Below are positions 28,012 to 35,716 of a stretch of DNA of 64,000 nucleotides, one piece after another. The number at the start of each line of letters is the position of its first letter. Position 1 is the first letter of the stretch. Source of the stretch: Chitinophaga filiformis (lineage in GTDB: Bacteria > Bacteroidota > Bacteroidia > Chitinophagales > Chitinophagaceae); the NCBI RefSeq assembly GCF_900102545.1, contig NZ_FNBN01000008.1, positions 252,019 to 316,018 of the forward strand. The letters run 5' to 3'. Position numbers and translations under genes: made by a program. Below the pieces are notes generated by a model, which saw nothing but the letters and a program-made list of their open reading frames with translations, was not told where the DNA came from and did not search any database.

Positions 28012-28041
28012 GCCGGGATGTTTATCCCGGCTGTCTTTTTT
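28012..28041 (+). terminator. Rho-independent terminator of the LytS/LytTR operon
   Basis: A perfect 8-bp stem GCCGGGAT/ATCCCGGC with a GTTT loop (28012-28031), followed by TGTC and a run of T. It is preceded by AGTTGTAGGTTTAA, the same 14-mer found before the terminator at 6837. Confidence 0.85.
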
Positions 28042-28112
28042 GGGAGCAACGGATCGGGAGAATAGTAAATACTGCAGAAGATGGACGCCAGGAGGTCTGC
28101 GGCTGTATCAAT

Positions 28113-28153
28113 AAAAAAAGCAGTCGCCCGGCATTCCGGAACGACTGCTTTTT
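28113..28153. terminator. Bidirectional terminator
   Basis: A-tract, GCAGTCG stem (28120-28126), a 15-base loop, then CGACTGC and a T-tract. It lies 19 bp beyond the stop of the minus-strand PepSY-like gene and downstream of the LytTR gene, so it can serve transcription from either side. Confidence 0.85.
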
Positions 28154-28171
28154 CATTTATCCGCTGAATGG

Positions 28172-28627
28172 TTATTGCTTCTTCTTACCGTCTTTTTTAT
28201 CCTTATCCAGCTCATTTTTCAGCACCTTGCCATCTGCACCGAAAGTCACATCTCTTTTCTCCGTGTCTTTCTTCAGCTCCAGCTTGTAGGTAACGGTTGT
28301 TCCCTCAGTATGCTTGTCTGCGTCATGTATTTTATAGCCGGCAAACTGCTGTTGCACCGCCTGTTTTACTGCAGCAGGCAGATCTGCGTCTTTGATATCT
28401 TCCTTCTGTTTTACCACTTTGCCGGTAGCATCGTACCAGACATCGTGTTTTTCAAACTCAGCCTTGTACTGGTTGTCTTTCATTTTCCACTTAACACCTG
28501 TAGCCTTGGGATACTGTTGCTGGAAACTTTTGGTGACCGGGGCAGGTACGTTTACCGGCTGATCAGCTTTCTGTGCGTAAGCACTAACGGCAGTTCCCAT
28601 TAAAAGAAATAAAATAAGCTGTTTCAT
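28172..28627 (-). CDS. Periplasmic PepSY-like (DUF2874-type) protein
   Basis: 151 residues from ATG 28627, chosen because a clean Sec signal follows (MKQLILFLLMGTAVSAYAQ). It has two PepSY-like repeats: about 25-75 (VTKSFQQQYPKATGVKWKMK, then YKAEFEKHDVWYDATGKVV) and about 85-140 (AVKQAVQQQFAGYKIHDADK, then YKLELKKDTEKRDVTFGADG). The C-terminus is a Lys/Asp-rich tail. Such proteins are common, secreted and of unclear function in Bacteroidota. It is a single-gene unit with its own terminator. Confidence 0.85.
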   Translation of the reverse strand: MKQLILFLLMGTAVSAYAQKADQPVNVPAPVTKSFQQQYPKATGVKWKMKDNQYKAEFEKHDVWYDATGKVVKQKEDIKDADLPAAVKQAVQQQFAGYKIHDADKHTEGTTVTYKLELKKDTEKRDVTFGADGKVLKNELDKDKKDGKKKQ

Positions 28628-28799
28628 GAACTTGCTTTTTAAATGAGGCCATAAATTTACGGAAAGAATCTGCATCCCGGAAAAAATCGGGGATATCAGC
28701 AATAAAATACCTGCTACCGTACACAATATTTATCTACAGTCTGGATTGCCGGCTTATCCGTACCTTTAACATATCGTTTCCCCACAATAATTCACTGTT

Positions 28800-29099
28800 A
28801 TGATCCAGTTCCGTGCAATAAAGAGATCGCTCGTTCCGGACAATACTATGGCCGACTACATTCACAATCTGCCCAACAGGTACAATAATTCAAAAGCTGA
28901 AAGGATCGCTGCCTACCTTACCCATCAGTTCAGTAACGAATCCTGCAGTCATCATCCTGATCACCTGGTAGAAATGAATATTGAATCCAGATCGGAAGAG
29001 GGAGAGTTGGTGCTCTATAACTACAGCAAACCATGCTGTGATACTTTTGCGAAGCGCATCAAGGACATCATCAGCAGAACTAAAGAGATGTTCCCCTGA
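28800..29099 (+). CDS. Small hypothetical protein
   Basis: 99 residues from ATG 28800, or 83 from ATG 28848 (MADYIHNLPNRYNN). It is hydrophilic and soluble, without signal peptide. It contains two clustered Cys/His segments, SNESCSHHPDHL and YSKPCCDTFAKRI, that could bind metal, and a C-terminal amphipathic helix. A TACCTTTA box (28761-28768), one base from TAnnTTTG, lies just upstream. The frame is intact and looks coding, but no family is recognised. Confidence 0.55.
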   Translation: MIQFRAIKRSLVPDNTMADYIHNLPNRYNNSKAERIAAYLTHQFSNESCSHHPDHLVEMNIESRSEEGELVLYNYSKPCCDTFAKRIKDIISRTKEMFP

Positions 29100-29152
29100 T
29101 AAACTTCTTGCGGAATTCCCCCGACCGTATAATGGATTCATCCGCTTCCATC

Positions 29153-29205
29153 GGCTCCTTTAGGAGCCGCGGTGTTTGTAGCGCGGGCTTGAAAACCCCG
29201 GGGGA
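29153..29205. repeat. Dispersed two-hairpin repeat (relative of the 7-kb repeats)
   Basis: GGCTCC-TTTA-GGAGCC (29153-29168) is followed by GTGTTTGTAGCGCGGG and a CCCCGGGGG arm. The same order is found at 7058-7106 and 7216-7264, where the first hairpin reads GACTCC-GTTA-GGAGTC. Both sides of the stem changed together (G-C to A-T), which supports a conserved structure. Here it sits between two convergent genes. Confidence 0.7.
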
Positions 29206-29212
29206 ATGCGAT

Positions 29213-31327
29213 TTAAGGCTTGTCATTCTTTGACAGCATAGGGCGTATCAGTATGCGCATGATCAGCATGCCCAGCAGCAAGCCTATGCCAAAGATCAGC
29301 AGGAGGTCCAGCATAGGGATGGTCACACATTTTGATTTAGCATCTGCGCCACCCACAGAAGCATGGGTAATACCAAAAGGTACATCCCGGTTCAGGAAAA
29401 GTGTAACAATACCAAAGAAGGCGGTAACCAGTACCCAGACTATCAGTACACGTAATACTATTTGTCGCCAGCGCCACTCTGTACCCACCATACGTACATT
29501 ATATGCATAAAAGAAACCGATCAGCAAGGCACAGATAAAGAAGAACAGGGTAACCCAGGCAAAGAAACTGTCATCCCTGTCCTTTTCTGCTTCCAACTGG
29601 CAGGGATCGGTGAACAGCAGCTTCAGCGTCAGCATTTCATGGCTGATCTTTTTGACCATCCTCGTCCACCAGGATTCAGTCACGCTCACAGGTGGGATTA
29701 GTCTGATGGTATCCGTGAAGGTAGTATCTATGCTGATGAATTTATAACCCAGTTCATCCCACAGTTCTCCATAACCATCATCTGCACCCAGCGGCCAGAT
29801 AGCCACACCGCCCAAACCATTGTTCAGTACATAGTCATATTTAACGTCCAGGGTATTCTCGTCATCAAACCATATTTCTGACGTTACCTCACCATTGGCA
29901 TCTTTCTCTTCCACATAGGCAGCTACAGCGTCTTCATCATAGATGATGGAACTATCTGCAGGATACTTGCTTTTGATCTCGCTGAAAGGAACATAGCGGG
30001 TGAAAACGTCCTTACCACCATTAGGACTTTTTTTCCATTGTGTGCCGTAATAGGATAGGAGGAGCATGAACTTGGATGGTGCAATCTGCAGGTTCAGGAA
30101 ACGTGACATCACAGGTTCTATTGCTCTGCGGGCATCTCCTTTCATGGGAGATAGTCCGCCGGCACGCGTACCGCTTGCCTTAGTGAAGTCTATGAGGAAG
30201 TGATCTGTCAGCGGGTCAAGCGTTCTCAGGTCATATGCTGACTGATCGTCGTAAGATGGTATGGTAACGGAGATATCATATTTCTGCTGATTGTTATGCT
30301 GGAAATAATTGGAGAGCAAAGTCACAAAGCGGGAGAAGGCATCCCTTCTTTTAGCACTTAGTTGACTAAACCAGATATTTATACCTTCTGCCTGGTACTG
30401 TTGTAATAAAGGTAACAACGAATCAATACAACGGAACTGGGCATCTTCGTCTTTCAGCAGCTCGTCGATATGCGTAGGATCATTTTCATAATAAGTGAAC
30501 ATCCGGTTCTTACCTGCCGTTGCTGCCAGGTTGAACATGTTCAACGGAGCAGGAGGGATGTCTCTTGCCTTAATATCTTTTTCAGTAGTATACCCATAAA
30601 AGCTGATTGCACTCAGGGCAGTGAAATTATACTGGAGATATTTGTCGGTCATCCAATAGGGGTGAATACCTATAACATCTGCCTTATGTCCCAGGGTGAT
30701 GGTGTAAGTGGTGCCGAGTGTATCACTTAACCGTAAGGTGTCTATCTTACCGGCAGGTCGCCCGTATAGTGCACGGACTGCCTGCAACTGTTTCTGCTGC
30801 GCTTCACTGTTCCGTTCCTCTTTTTCCTTTTGCTGTAAGATGGGAATGATCTTGCTGATGAGAGAGGCTACATCTGTTTCCGGTACCGGTGCCGGGGGCG
30901 CTACAGGTTCCTCCTCTGGTGGCAGGGTGGTATCTTTTGCCTGACTGGCAATAATACTATTGATAAGTGCACGCAGGGAGTCGAAGTGCTGGTTCTGCTG
31001 TAGTGACAACTCTGCGTTCAGCTTCCTGATATCTGCAGCAGTGGCCACCATAGAGTCTGCCATGACAGTCCTGATGATAGTGATCACGCGCTGTTGTTCC
31101 CTTGCCCTTGCATTTTTAGTGAACTTTAAAGCCGCAATGATCTTTTGCAAAAGCTTAACTTTTCCGGTTGTATCTTTCTGAAAAGTGGGTAGGTTAATGG
31201 TCTTTATTACGTTGCCGGTATCATACGGAGATGAATATACTCTGTTGGCGTGAACGTCATTTTTGAGAAACAAAAAGATAATAAGGATAGAAAAGAAACC
31301 GGTAACGGTCCTGATTAGGGAATACAT
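29213..31327 (-). CDS. Membrane-anchored GH18-like domain protein, probably non-catalytic
   Basis: 704 residues. An N-terminal membrane segment (about 6-22) precedes a charged helical stretch (about 50-190). A GH18-like barrel follows (about 200-560): VIGIHPYWMTDKYLQYNFTA, ISFYGYTTEKD, and the late GH18 signature FDDENTLDVKYDYVLNNGLG followed by GVAIWPLGADDGYGELW. Three C-terminal membrane segments lie at about 595-620, 632-655 and 672-695. At the catalytic strand the usual DxxDxDxE is replaced by EGINIWFSQ (314-322), so the acid Glu is missing. It is more likely a glycan-binding or structural protein than a chitinase. It is divergent from the injection-system operon and separated from it by 338 bp. 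Confidence 0.8.
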   Translation of the reverse strand: MYSLIRTVTGFFSILIIFLFLKNDVHANRVYSSPYDTGNVIKTINLPTFQKDTTGKVKLLQKIIAALKFTKNARAREQQRVITIIRTVMADSMVATAADIRKLNAELSLQQNQHFDSLRALINSIIASQAKDTTLPPEEEPVAPPAPVPETDVASLISKIIPILQQKEKEERNSEAQQKQLQAVRALYGRPAGKIDTLRLSDTLGTTYTITLGHKADVIGIHPYWMTDKYLQYNFTALSAISFYGYTTEKDIKARDIPPAPLNMFNLAATAGKNRMFTYYENDPTHIDELLKDEDAQFRCIDSLLPLLQQYQAEGINIWFSQLSAKRRDAFSRFVTLLSNYFQHNNQQKYDISVTIPSYDDQSAYDLRTLDPLTDHFLIDFTKASGTRAGGLSPMKGDARRAIEPVMSRFLNLQIAPSKFMLLLSYYGTQWKKSPNGGKDVFTRYVPFSEIKSKYPADSSIIYDEDAVAAYVEEKDANGEVTSEIWFDDENTLDVKYDYVLNNGLGGVAIWPLGADDGYGELWDELGYKFISIDTTFTDTIRLIPPVSVTESWWTRMVKKISHEMLTLKLLFTDPCQLEAEKDRDDSFFAWVTLFFFICALLIGFFYAYNVRMVGTEWRWRQIVLRVLIVWVLVTAFFGIVTLFLNRDVPFGITHASVGGADAKSKCVTIPMLDLLLIFGIGLLLGMLIMRILIRPMLSKNDKP

Positions 31328-31665
31328 AAACGCTAAGATTTACGGAACAAGTTTGAGGCAAGAGTAATAATAATAATTAATAAAAAATAGGTAAATATTC
31401 ATTTAAATAAAAATTTTATTGTTTTCATTTAACTACTATCTTGTGCTGAATATGAAAATCTTAGTTCTTTAGAGTCGCCTAATACCTTGATTTTCGTTAG
31501 GATAAACACAACACAATTAAAGAGGACAAAAAAGCCGGATAAGTATTCAGATACAACATAACATCGTAGAAACGGCCACTGCAGCGCATTGTGCAGAGCC
31601 AGTTTTACCGAGTACTTCCTGAGACAACATAACTGCAGAGTACTTCCTGATAAAATAGTAGCCAT
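31328..31665. promoter_or_regulatory. Divergent control region of the injection-system operon
   Basis: A 338-bp AT-rich gap with no credible gene. Just before the first eCIS gene the 13-mer GAGTACTTCCTGA occurs twice (31610-31622 and 31638-31650, 28 bp apart). ACAACATAAC occurs at 31553-31562 and 31624-31633. No exact TAnnTTTG box was found; TATCTTGT near 31437 and TACCTTGA near 31489 are partial matches. Repeats this close to the operon start are candidate operators or signs of a local duplication. Confidence 0.45.
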
Positions 31666-32238
31666 ATGATTTACGAAACCCTATCATGCATCACTGAAGT
31701 GATTAATCAACACTTTGGCAGGCAATTGCATGTCAACGAGGAGAAAGTAGTGCTATCCGGAATCGTAAATCAGGACGGTAGTATTGCTATACAGGGAGAG
31801 AATAAAGTACTTGTAACGCTGATCAACATTGAGAAAGAAGCGATGGGGAAAGGTGTGTCCGGTAGTAATTCAGGGCTGATGCAGGCGAGAACTATGCCGC
31901 CGGTTTGCATTAACCTGTACGTGTTATTTTCGGCATACTTTAATGGAAACAATTATGCGGAAGCATTGCGTTTCATATCCTTCGTCATGGCTTTTTTTCA
32001 GTCGCACAATGTATTCACTCCTGCTGATACGCCATCGCTTGACCGGCGGATAGACAAGCTGGTATTTGAGATGGAGAGTATGGGCACGGAGCGTTTAAAC
32101 AATGTATGGGCTACACTTGGCGCCAAGTATATGCCTTCCGTTGTATACAAAATGCGTATGCTATCATTTGACGACAGTATCATCAGGGAATACAGACCTT
32201 CCGTATCAGGTATTACTACAAACGATAAACTTCTGTAA
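31666..32238 (+). CDS. eCIS Pvc16/Afp16-type tail terminator protein (DUF4255)
   Basis: 190 residues. The N-terminal pattern MIYETLSCITEVINQHFGRQ, then VTLINIEKEAMGK and PPVCINLYVLFSAYF, is typical of the DUF4255/Pvc16 family. In Afp and PVC particles this protein caps the end of sheath and tube and fixes their length. It is the first gene of a 15-gene same-strand cluster that runs to 50161. It has no signal peptide, as expected for a particle assembled in the cytoplasm. Confidence 0.85.
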   Translation: MIYETLSCITEVINQHFGRQLHVNEEKVVLSGIVNQDGSIAIQGENKVLVTLINIEKEAMGKGVSGSNSGLMQARTMPPVCINLYVLFSAYFNGNNYAEALRFISFVMAFFQSHNVFTPADTPSLDRRIDKLVFEMESMGTERLNNVWATLGAKYMPSVVYKMRMLSFDDSIIREYRPSVSGITTNDKLL

Positions 32239-32252
32239 ACAGAATTACAGTA

Positions 32253-33062
32253 ATGGGATTTGATTTGCTGACGGAAATTTATTTCCGCCACGGGTTCTTT
32301 GCTGACAATTGTTTAAGGGATATCCGTGTGCTGATACCACAGGATACCGCAATAGACATGCGACGTTATGAGATACTCTTCCGCAGAATGCCGGACCGGT
32401 TCGTGCTGCTTTTTAACAACAGCAATGCGGATCAGCGCGCGCAGTTACTGCGTGAACGGCTAACGTTAACGTTTGACCTGCAACTGTTGGACCCTTTCTT
32501 TTATAACTATACGGGACTGCCCCAGACAGACATTCCCGGTAGTATACTGTTGTTCAGTAATGCTGATGGGCATGCACCCGGAAAGTTGCATAAGCAGGAT
32601 GTAATCGCTGCCACTGAGGTGGAGGCATTTAAACATCAGGGCGCTATATCCGTCAAACCTTTTGGACGGATCGCATTGCAGCTGACGCCTGACTTGTCCG
32701 ACAGCTACGAGATCAGTTTTGCCGCGAGGACTACCCGCTGGTGTTATTACCTGATGAGCGCTAATCTTGCTGCGCTCTCAGAACCTGCAATTGTTGATAC
32801 CAGCAACAACATTCATTTTACAGGCCCTCAGTCGGTAACGCTCCCTGATGGCGCACGCGCCAGTGTGTTTGTTTCGGAAGAAACGATCGCACTGGCGCAA
32901 AGACCTTTACATACATTTCAACTGGTGGACACTGTTGGAATCGGCGGCCTGCACAGGACCGTCATTTCGGCGCTTCCATCGCCTGACATCCAAACTATTT
33001 CAGCGGCGGGCATACCTGGATATGACCGCACGCAAGCATATTCCGAAATCTTTTTATACTAA
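32253..33062 (+). CDS. eCIS-associated protein of unknown function
   Basis: 269 residues, soluble, no signal peptide. It starts MGFDLLTEIYFRHGFFADNC and has an arginine-rich N-terminal third (MRRYEILFRRMPDRFVLLFN), then beta-rich sequence. It lies 14 bp after the Pvc16-type gene and 18 bp before the sheath gene, so a role at the cap or sheath end of the particle is likely. Structural work on the Algoriphagus particle described an extra cap adaptor; this could be its counterpart. That is a guess from position. No catalytic motif seen. Confidence 0.6.
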   Translation: MGFDLLTEIYFRHGFFADNCLRDIRVLIPQDTAIDMRRYEILFRRMPDRFVLLFNNSNADQRAQLLRERLTLTFDLQLLDPFFYNYTGLPQTDIPGSILLFSNADGHAPGKLHKQDVIAATEVEAFKHQGAISVKPFGRIALQLTPDLSDSYEISFAARTTRWCYYLMSANLAALSEPAIVDTSNNIHFTGPQSVTLPDGARASVFVSEETIALAQRPLHTFQLVDTVGIGGLHRTVISALPSPDIQTISAAGIPGYDRTQAYSEIFLY

Positions 33063-33080
33063 TCTCAAACCCGTACAGCT

Positions 33081-34583
33081 ATGGCTTCAACACTCATGAC
33101 ACCGGGCGTTTATATTGAAGAAAAGAACGCCTTCCCCAGTTCTGCCGTTGCCGTCGAAACAGCAGTCCCTGTCTTTATCGGCTACACTGAGAAAGCCGAG
33201 CGGTTTGGTAAATCACTATTGACTAAACCAACCCGTGTTACCTCTTTCGCGGAGTTCGTAGAGCTCTTCGGTGTAGGTTTCAACTCAAAGTTCACAATCG
33301 CTGATCCGGCAGCAGATTACAAAGGAGAAACATTCATCGTGAACGGCGCACCCAAGGTAGTGCAGATCATGCCTAAGAACACTTTCTACCTTTACAACAG
33401 CATCCGCCTGTTCTACGCCAATGGCGGCGCTAATTGTTACATCGTATCCGTAGGTACCTATGGCGGCAAGACCGAAGGTCTGGAAATCGCCCTGGAAGAC
33501 TTTACCGGTTCGGCCACCAAACCCGATATCCTGCTCGGCCTGGAGAAAGAGTTTGAACCTACCCTGGTAGTGATCCCCGACATCATCGCTCTCGGTGAAG
33601 GCGCCTACAACACCATGTACACAAAAGTGCTGGAACATTGCGCCAAGACGATGAGCCGCTTCGCGATCTTCGATCTGGCAAAACAAGGTGCTACTGATAC
33701 GACAGACGCTATCGTGGGTGCCTTCCGCGACAAGATCGGTATCAATGCCCTGAACTATGGCGCTGCCTACTATCCATGGCTGAAAACTGCCATCGTACAG
33801 AGCAGCGAGATCGACTTCGAAAACATCGATCCGGCTGTTGACCTGGCAACTATTCTGCCTGAAACACTGGCACAGCAGGTAGTGACCGCCTACAAGGCAA
33901 TCGCCACTCCTGACGCTAACGCAAAGAAGAACTTCCACCAGTCACTCAAAGCTTCCAGCCCTGTTTACAACAGCATCCTGGAAGAGATCAGGTCTAACCT
34001 GAATGAACTGCCTCCAAGCGGCGCGATGGCGGGTATCTACACAATGGTTGACAGCAGCCGCGGTGTATGGAAAGCGCCGGCCAACGTATCTGTTAGCATG
34101 GTGAATGCTCCTTCTGTGAACGTCTCCCACGACGAACAGAAACAACTGAACGTGGATGTAATGGCTGGTAAATCCATCAACGTGATCCGTCCTTTCCCTG
34201 GCATCGGAACACTGGTATGGGGTGGCCGTACACTGGATGGTAACAGCCAGGACTGGCGTTATGTAAACGTACGCCGTACCCTCATCATGATCGAACAGTC
34301 CATCAAGCTGGCGGCACGTACCTACGTATTCGAACCAAACGACGCTACCACCTGGGTAACCGTGAAATCCATGATCGACAACTTCCTGACCAACCTCTGG
34401 AAACAGGGCGCACTGGCAGGAGCGGCTCCTGAACAGGCATTCGATGTACAGCTGGGCCTTGGCTCCACCATGACGCCTCAGGATATCCTGGACGGTAAAA
34501 TGCTGATCACTGTAAGAGTAGCGATCGTAAGACCTGCGGAGTTTATCGTGATCACATTCCAGCAGATGATGCAACAATCTTAA
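33081..34583 (+). CDS. eCIS contractile sheath protein
   Basis: 500 residues. The N-terminus STLMTPGVYIEEKNAFPSSA is the standard opening of phage-tail and Afp/PVC sheath proteins. The C-terminal domain WRYVNVRRTLIMIEQSIKLA followed by VFEPND is the conserved sheath-core signature. The sheath contracts to drive the tube into a target. Only one sheath gene is present, as in MAC and AlgoCIS clusters; Afp has three. The sequence has regular codon use and few rare codons, as expected for a highly expressed structural protein. Confidence 0.95.
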   Translation: MASTLMTPGVYIEEKNAFPSSAVAVETAVPVFIGYTEKAERFGKSLLTKPTRVTSFAEFVELFGVGFNSKFTIADPAADYKGETFIVNGAPKVVQIMPKNTFYLYNSIRLFYANGGANCYIVSVGTYGGKTEGLEIALEDFTGSATKPDILLGLEKEFEPTLVVIPDIIALGEGAYNTMYTKVLEHCAKTMSRFAIFDLAKQGATDTTDAIVGAFRDKIGINALNYGAAYYPWLKTAIVQSSEIDFENIDPAVDLATILPETLAQQVVTAYKAIATPDANAKKNFHQSLKASSPVYNSILEEIRSNLNELPPSGAMAGIYTMVDSSRGVWKAPANVSVSMVNAPSVNVSHDEQKQLNVDVMAGKSINVIRPFPGIGTLVWGGRTLDGNSQDWRYVNVRRTLIMIEQSIKLAARTYVFEPNDATTWVTVKSMIDNFLTNLWKQGALAGAAPEQAFDVQLGLGSTMTPQDILDGKMLITVRVAIVRPAEFIVITFQQMMQQS

Positions 34584-34635
34584 AAGACAACAAACTTATC
34601 CACCTTATTACCTCACTCATTAAAAGCTTACAATT

Positions 34636-35091
34636 ATGCCAGATGACGGATCTACCCAAGCCCAGACCACATGGCCTTTGGTCAAATTTTCCTTCAAGGT
34701 CATGTGGGACGGCGCTGAACTGATATTCCAGGAAGTAACCGGATTATCTTCAGAGACGCAGATTATCGAATACCGCGGCGGCAGCAGCCCTGTTTATTCT
34801 ACAGTAAAAATGCCCGGTATCCAGAAGTTCTCCAACGTAACCCTGAAAAAAGGCATTTTCAAGGGCGATAAAGCACTGTGGGATAAATACAAAGGTATCA
34901 CCATGAATACCTACAAGCGTGTCAACATCGTAGTGAGCCTCCTGGACGAAAAACAGGATATCGCTATGAGCTGGACGCTGAAGAATGCCTTCCCAAGCAA
35001 GATCACTGTAACGGATATGAAATCGGACGCTAACGAAATAGCCGTTGAGACTATGGAAGTAGCGCACGAAGGTTTAACAATCAGCGAATAA
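34636..35091 (+). CDS. eCIS inner tube protein 1 (gp19-like)
   Basis: 151 residues of the T4 gp19/Afp1 type: WPLVKFSFKVMWDGAELIFQ, EVTGLSSETQIIEYRGGSSP, KFSNVTLKKGIFKGDKALW and the C-terminal EIAVETMEVAHEGL. It forms the main hexameric tube inside the sheath that carries cargo. It lies 5 bp before a second tube paralogue. Confidence 0.94.
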   Translation: MPDDGSTQAQTTWPLVKFSFKVMWDGAELIFQEVTGLSSETQIIEYRGGSSPVYSTVKMPGIQKFSNVTLKKGIFKGDKALWDKYKGITMNTYKRVNIVVSLLDEKQDIAMSWTLKNAFPSKITVTDMKSDANEIAVETMEVAHEGLTISE

Positions 35092-35096
35092 GGCGT

Positions 35097-35540
35097 ATGG
35101 ATCCCGGATATCCAATGACAGGCTTTCATTACAAGGTGAACTTTATCAATTACCTTGGTAAGGAAGAAGGGAATTTCCAGGAGGTGAGCGGCATTTCCGT
35201 TAACATAGCCACAGAACCAGTTAAGGAGGGGGGAGAGAACCAGTTTGTTTACAAACTGCCTTCCCCTCCTCAATATAGCAACCTGGTATTGAAGCGTGGC
35301 CTGCTGACAGGATCTGTTGTGACCGACTGGGTAAGAACTACCTTGTCTACCTTTAAATTTAAGCCTACGACCATTGTGGTGATGCTGCTGGATGAGCTCC
35401 ATCAACCCCTCTACGTCTGGAAGTTCTATGGCGCCTATCCCGTAAAGATGGAAGTGTCAGGCCTCAAGGCGAAAGAAGGGGAAATTGCGATAGAGACCCT
35501 GGAGCTGGCCTACAAGTATTTTGAAAAGTTTCATTCATAA
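35097..35540 (+). CDS. eCIS inner tube protein 2 (Afp5-like tube initiator)
   Basis: 147 residues, a diverged gp19-type paralogue of the preceding gene: MTGFHYKVNFINYLGKEEGN, FQEVSGISVNIATEPV, YSNLVLKRGLLTGSVV and GEIAIETLELAYKYFEK. In Afp/PVC the smaller second tube protein joins the tube to the baseplate. The order tube 1, tube 2, hub agrees with that. Confidence 0.9.
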   Translation: MDPGYPMTGFHYKVNFINYLGKEEGNFQEVSGISVNIATEPVKEGGENQFVYKLPSPPQYSNLVLKRGLLTGSVVTDWVRTTLSTFKFKPTTIVVMLLDELHQPLYVWKFYGAYPVKMEVSGLKAKEGEIAIETLELAYKYFEKFHS

Positions 35541-35543
35541 GCG

Positions 35544-35714
35544 ATGCCACTGGAAGTAAGAGAACTCGTGATCAAAGTGACCGTCTCTACAGATACGGGC
35601 AAATCCAACACTGCGCTGCCGGATGAGAAATCACTGCGGCAGTGGAAGGAAAGTATTATCAGGGAATGTATGGATAAGATCCTGAGCAGGATAAAAAACG
35701 AAGCTGACAGATAG
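35544..35714 (+). CDS. DUF5908-type eCIS micro-protein
   Basis: A 56-residue gene squeezed between tube protein 2 (3 bp away) and the LysM protein (2 bp away). It begins MPLEVRELVIKVTV and ends in an amphipathic helix, WKESIIRECMDKILSRI. The start and the spacing fit the small DUF5908 proteins of Bacteroidota eCIS clusters. Its role is unknown; the helix suggests it binds a baseplate or tube partner. It is short enough to be missed by length-filtered gene calling. Confidence 0.8.
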   Translation: MPLEVRELVIKVTVSTDTGKSNTALPDEKSLRQWKESIIRECMDKILSRIKNEADR

Positions 35715-35716
35715 CT

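Noticed and set aside
29213-31327. Active GH18 chitinase
   Set aside because: The catalytic DxxDxDxE motif is replaced by EGINIWFSQ, without an acidic residue at the catalytic position.
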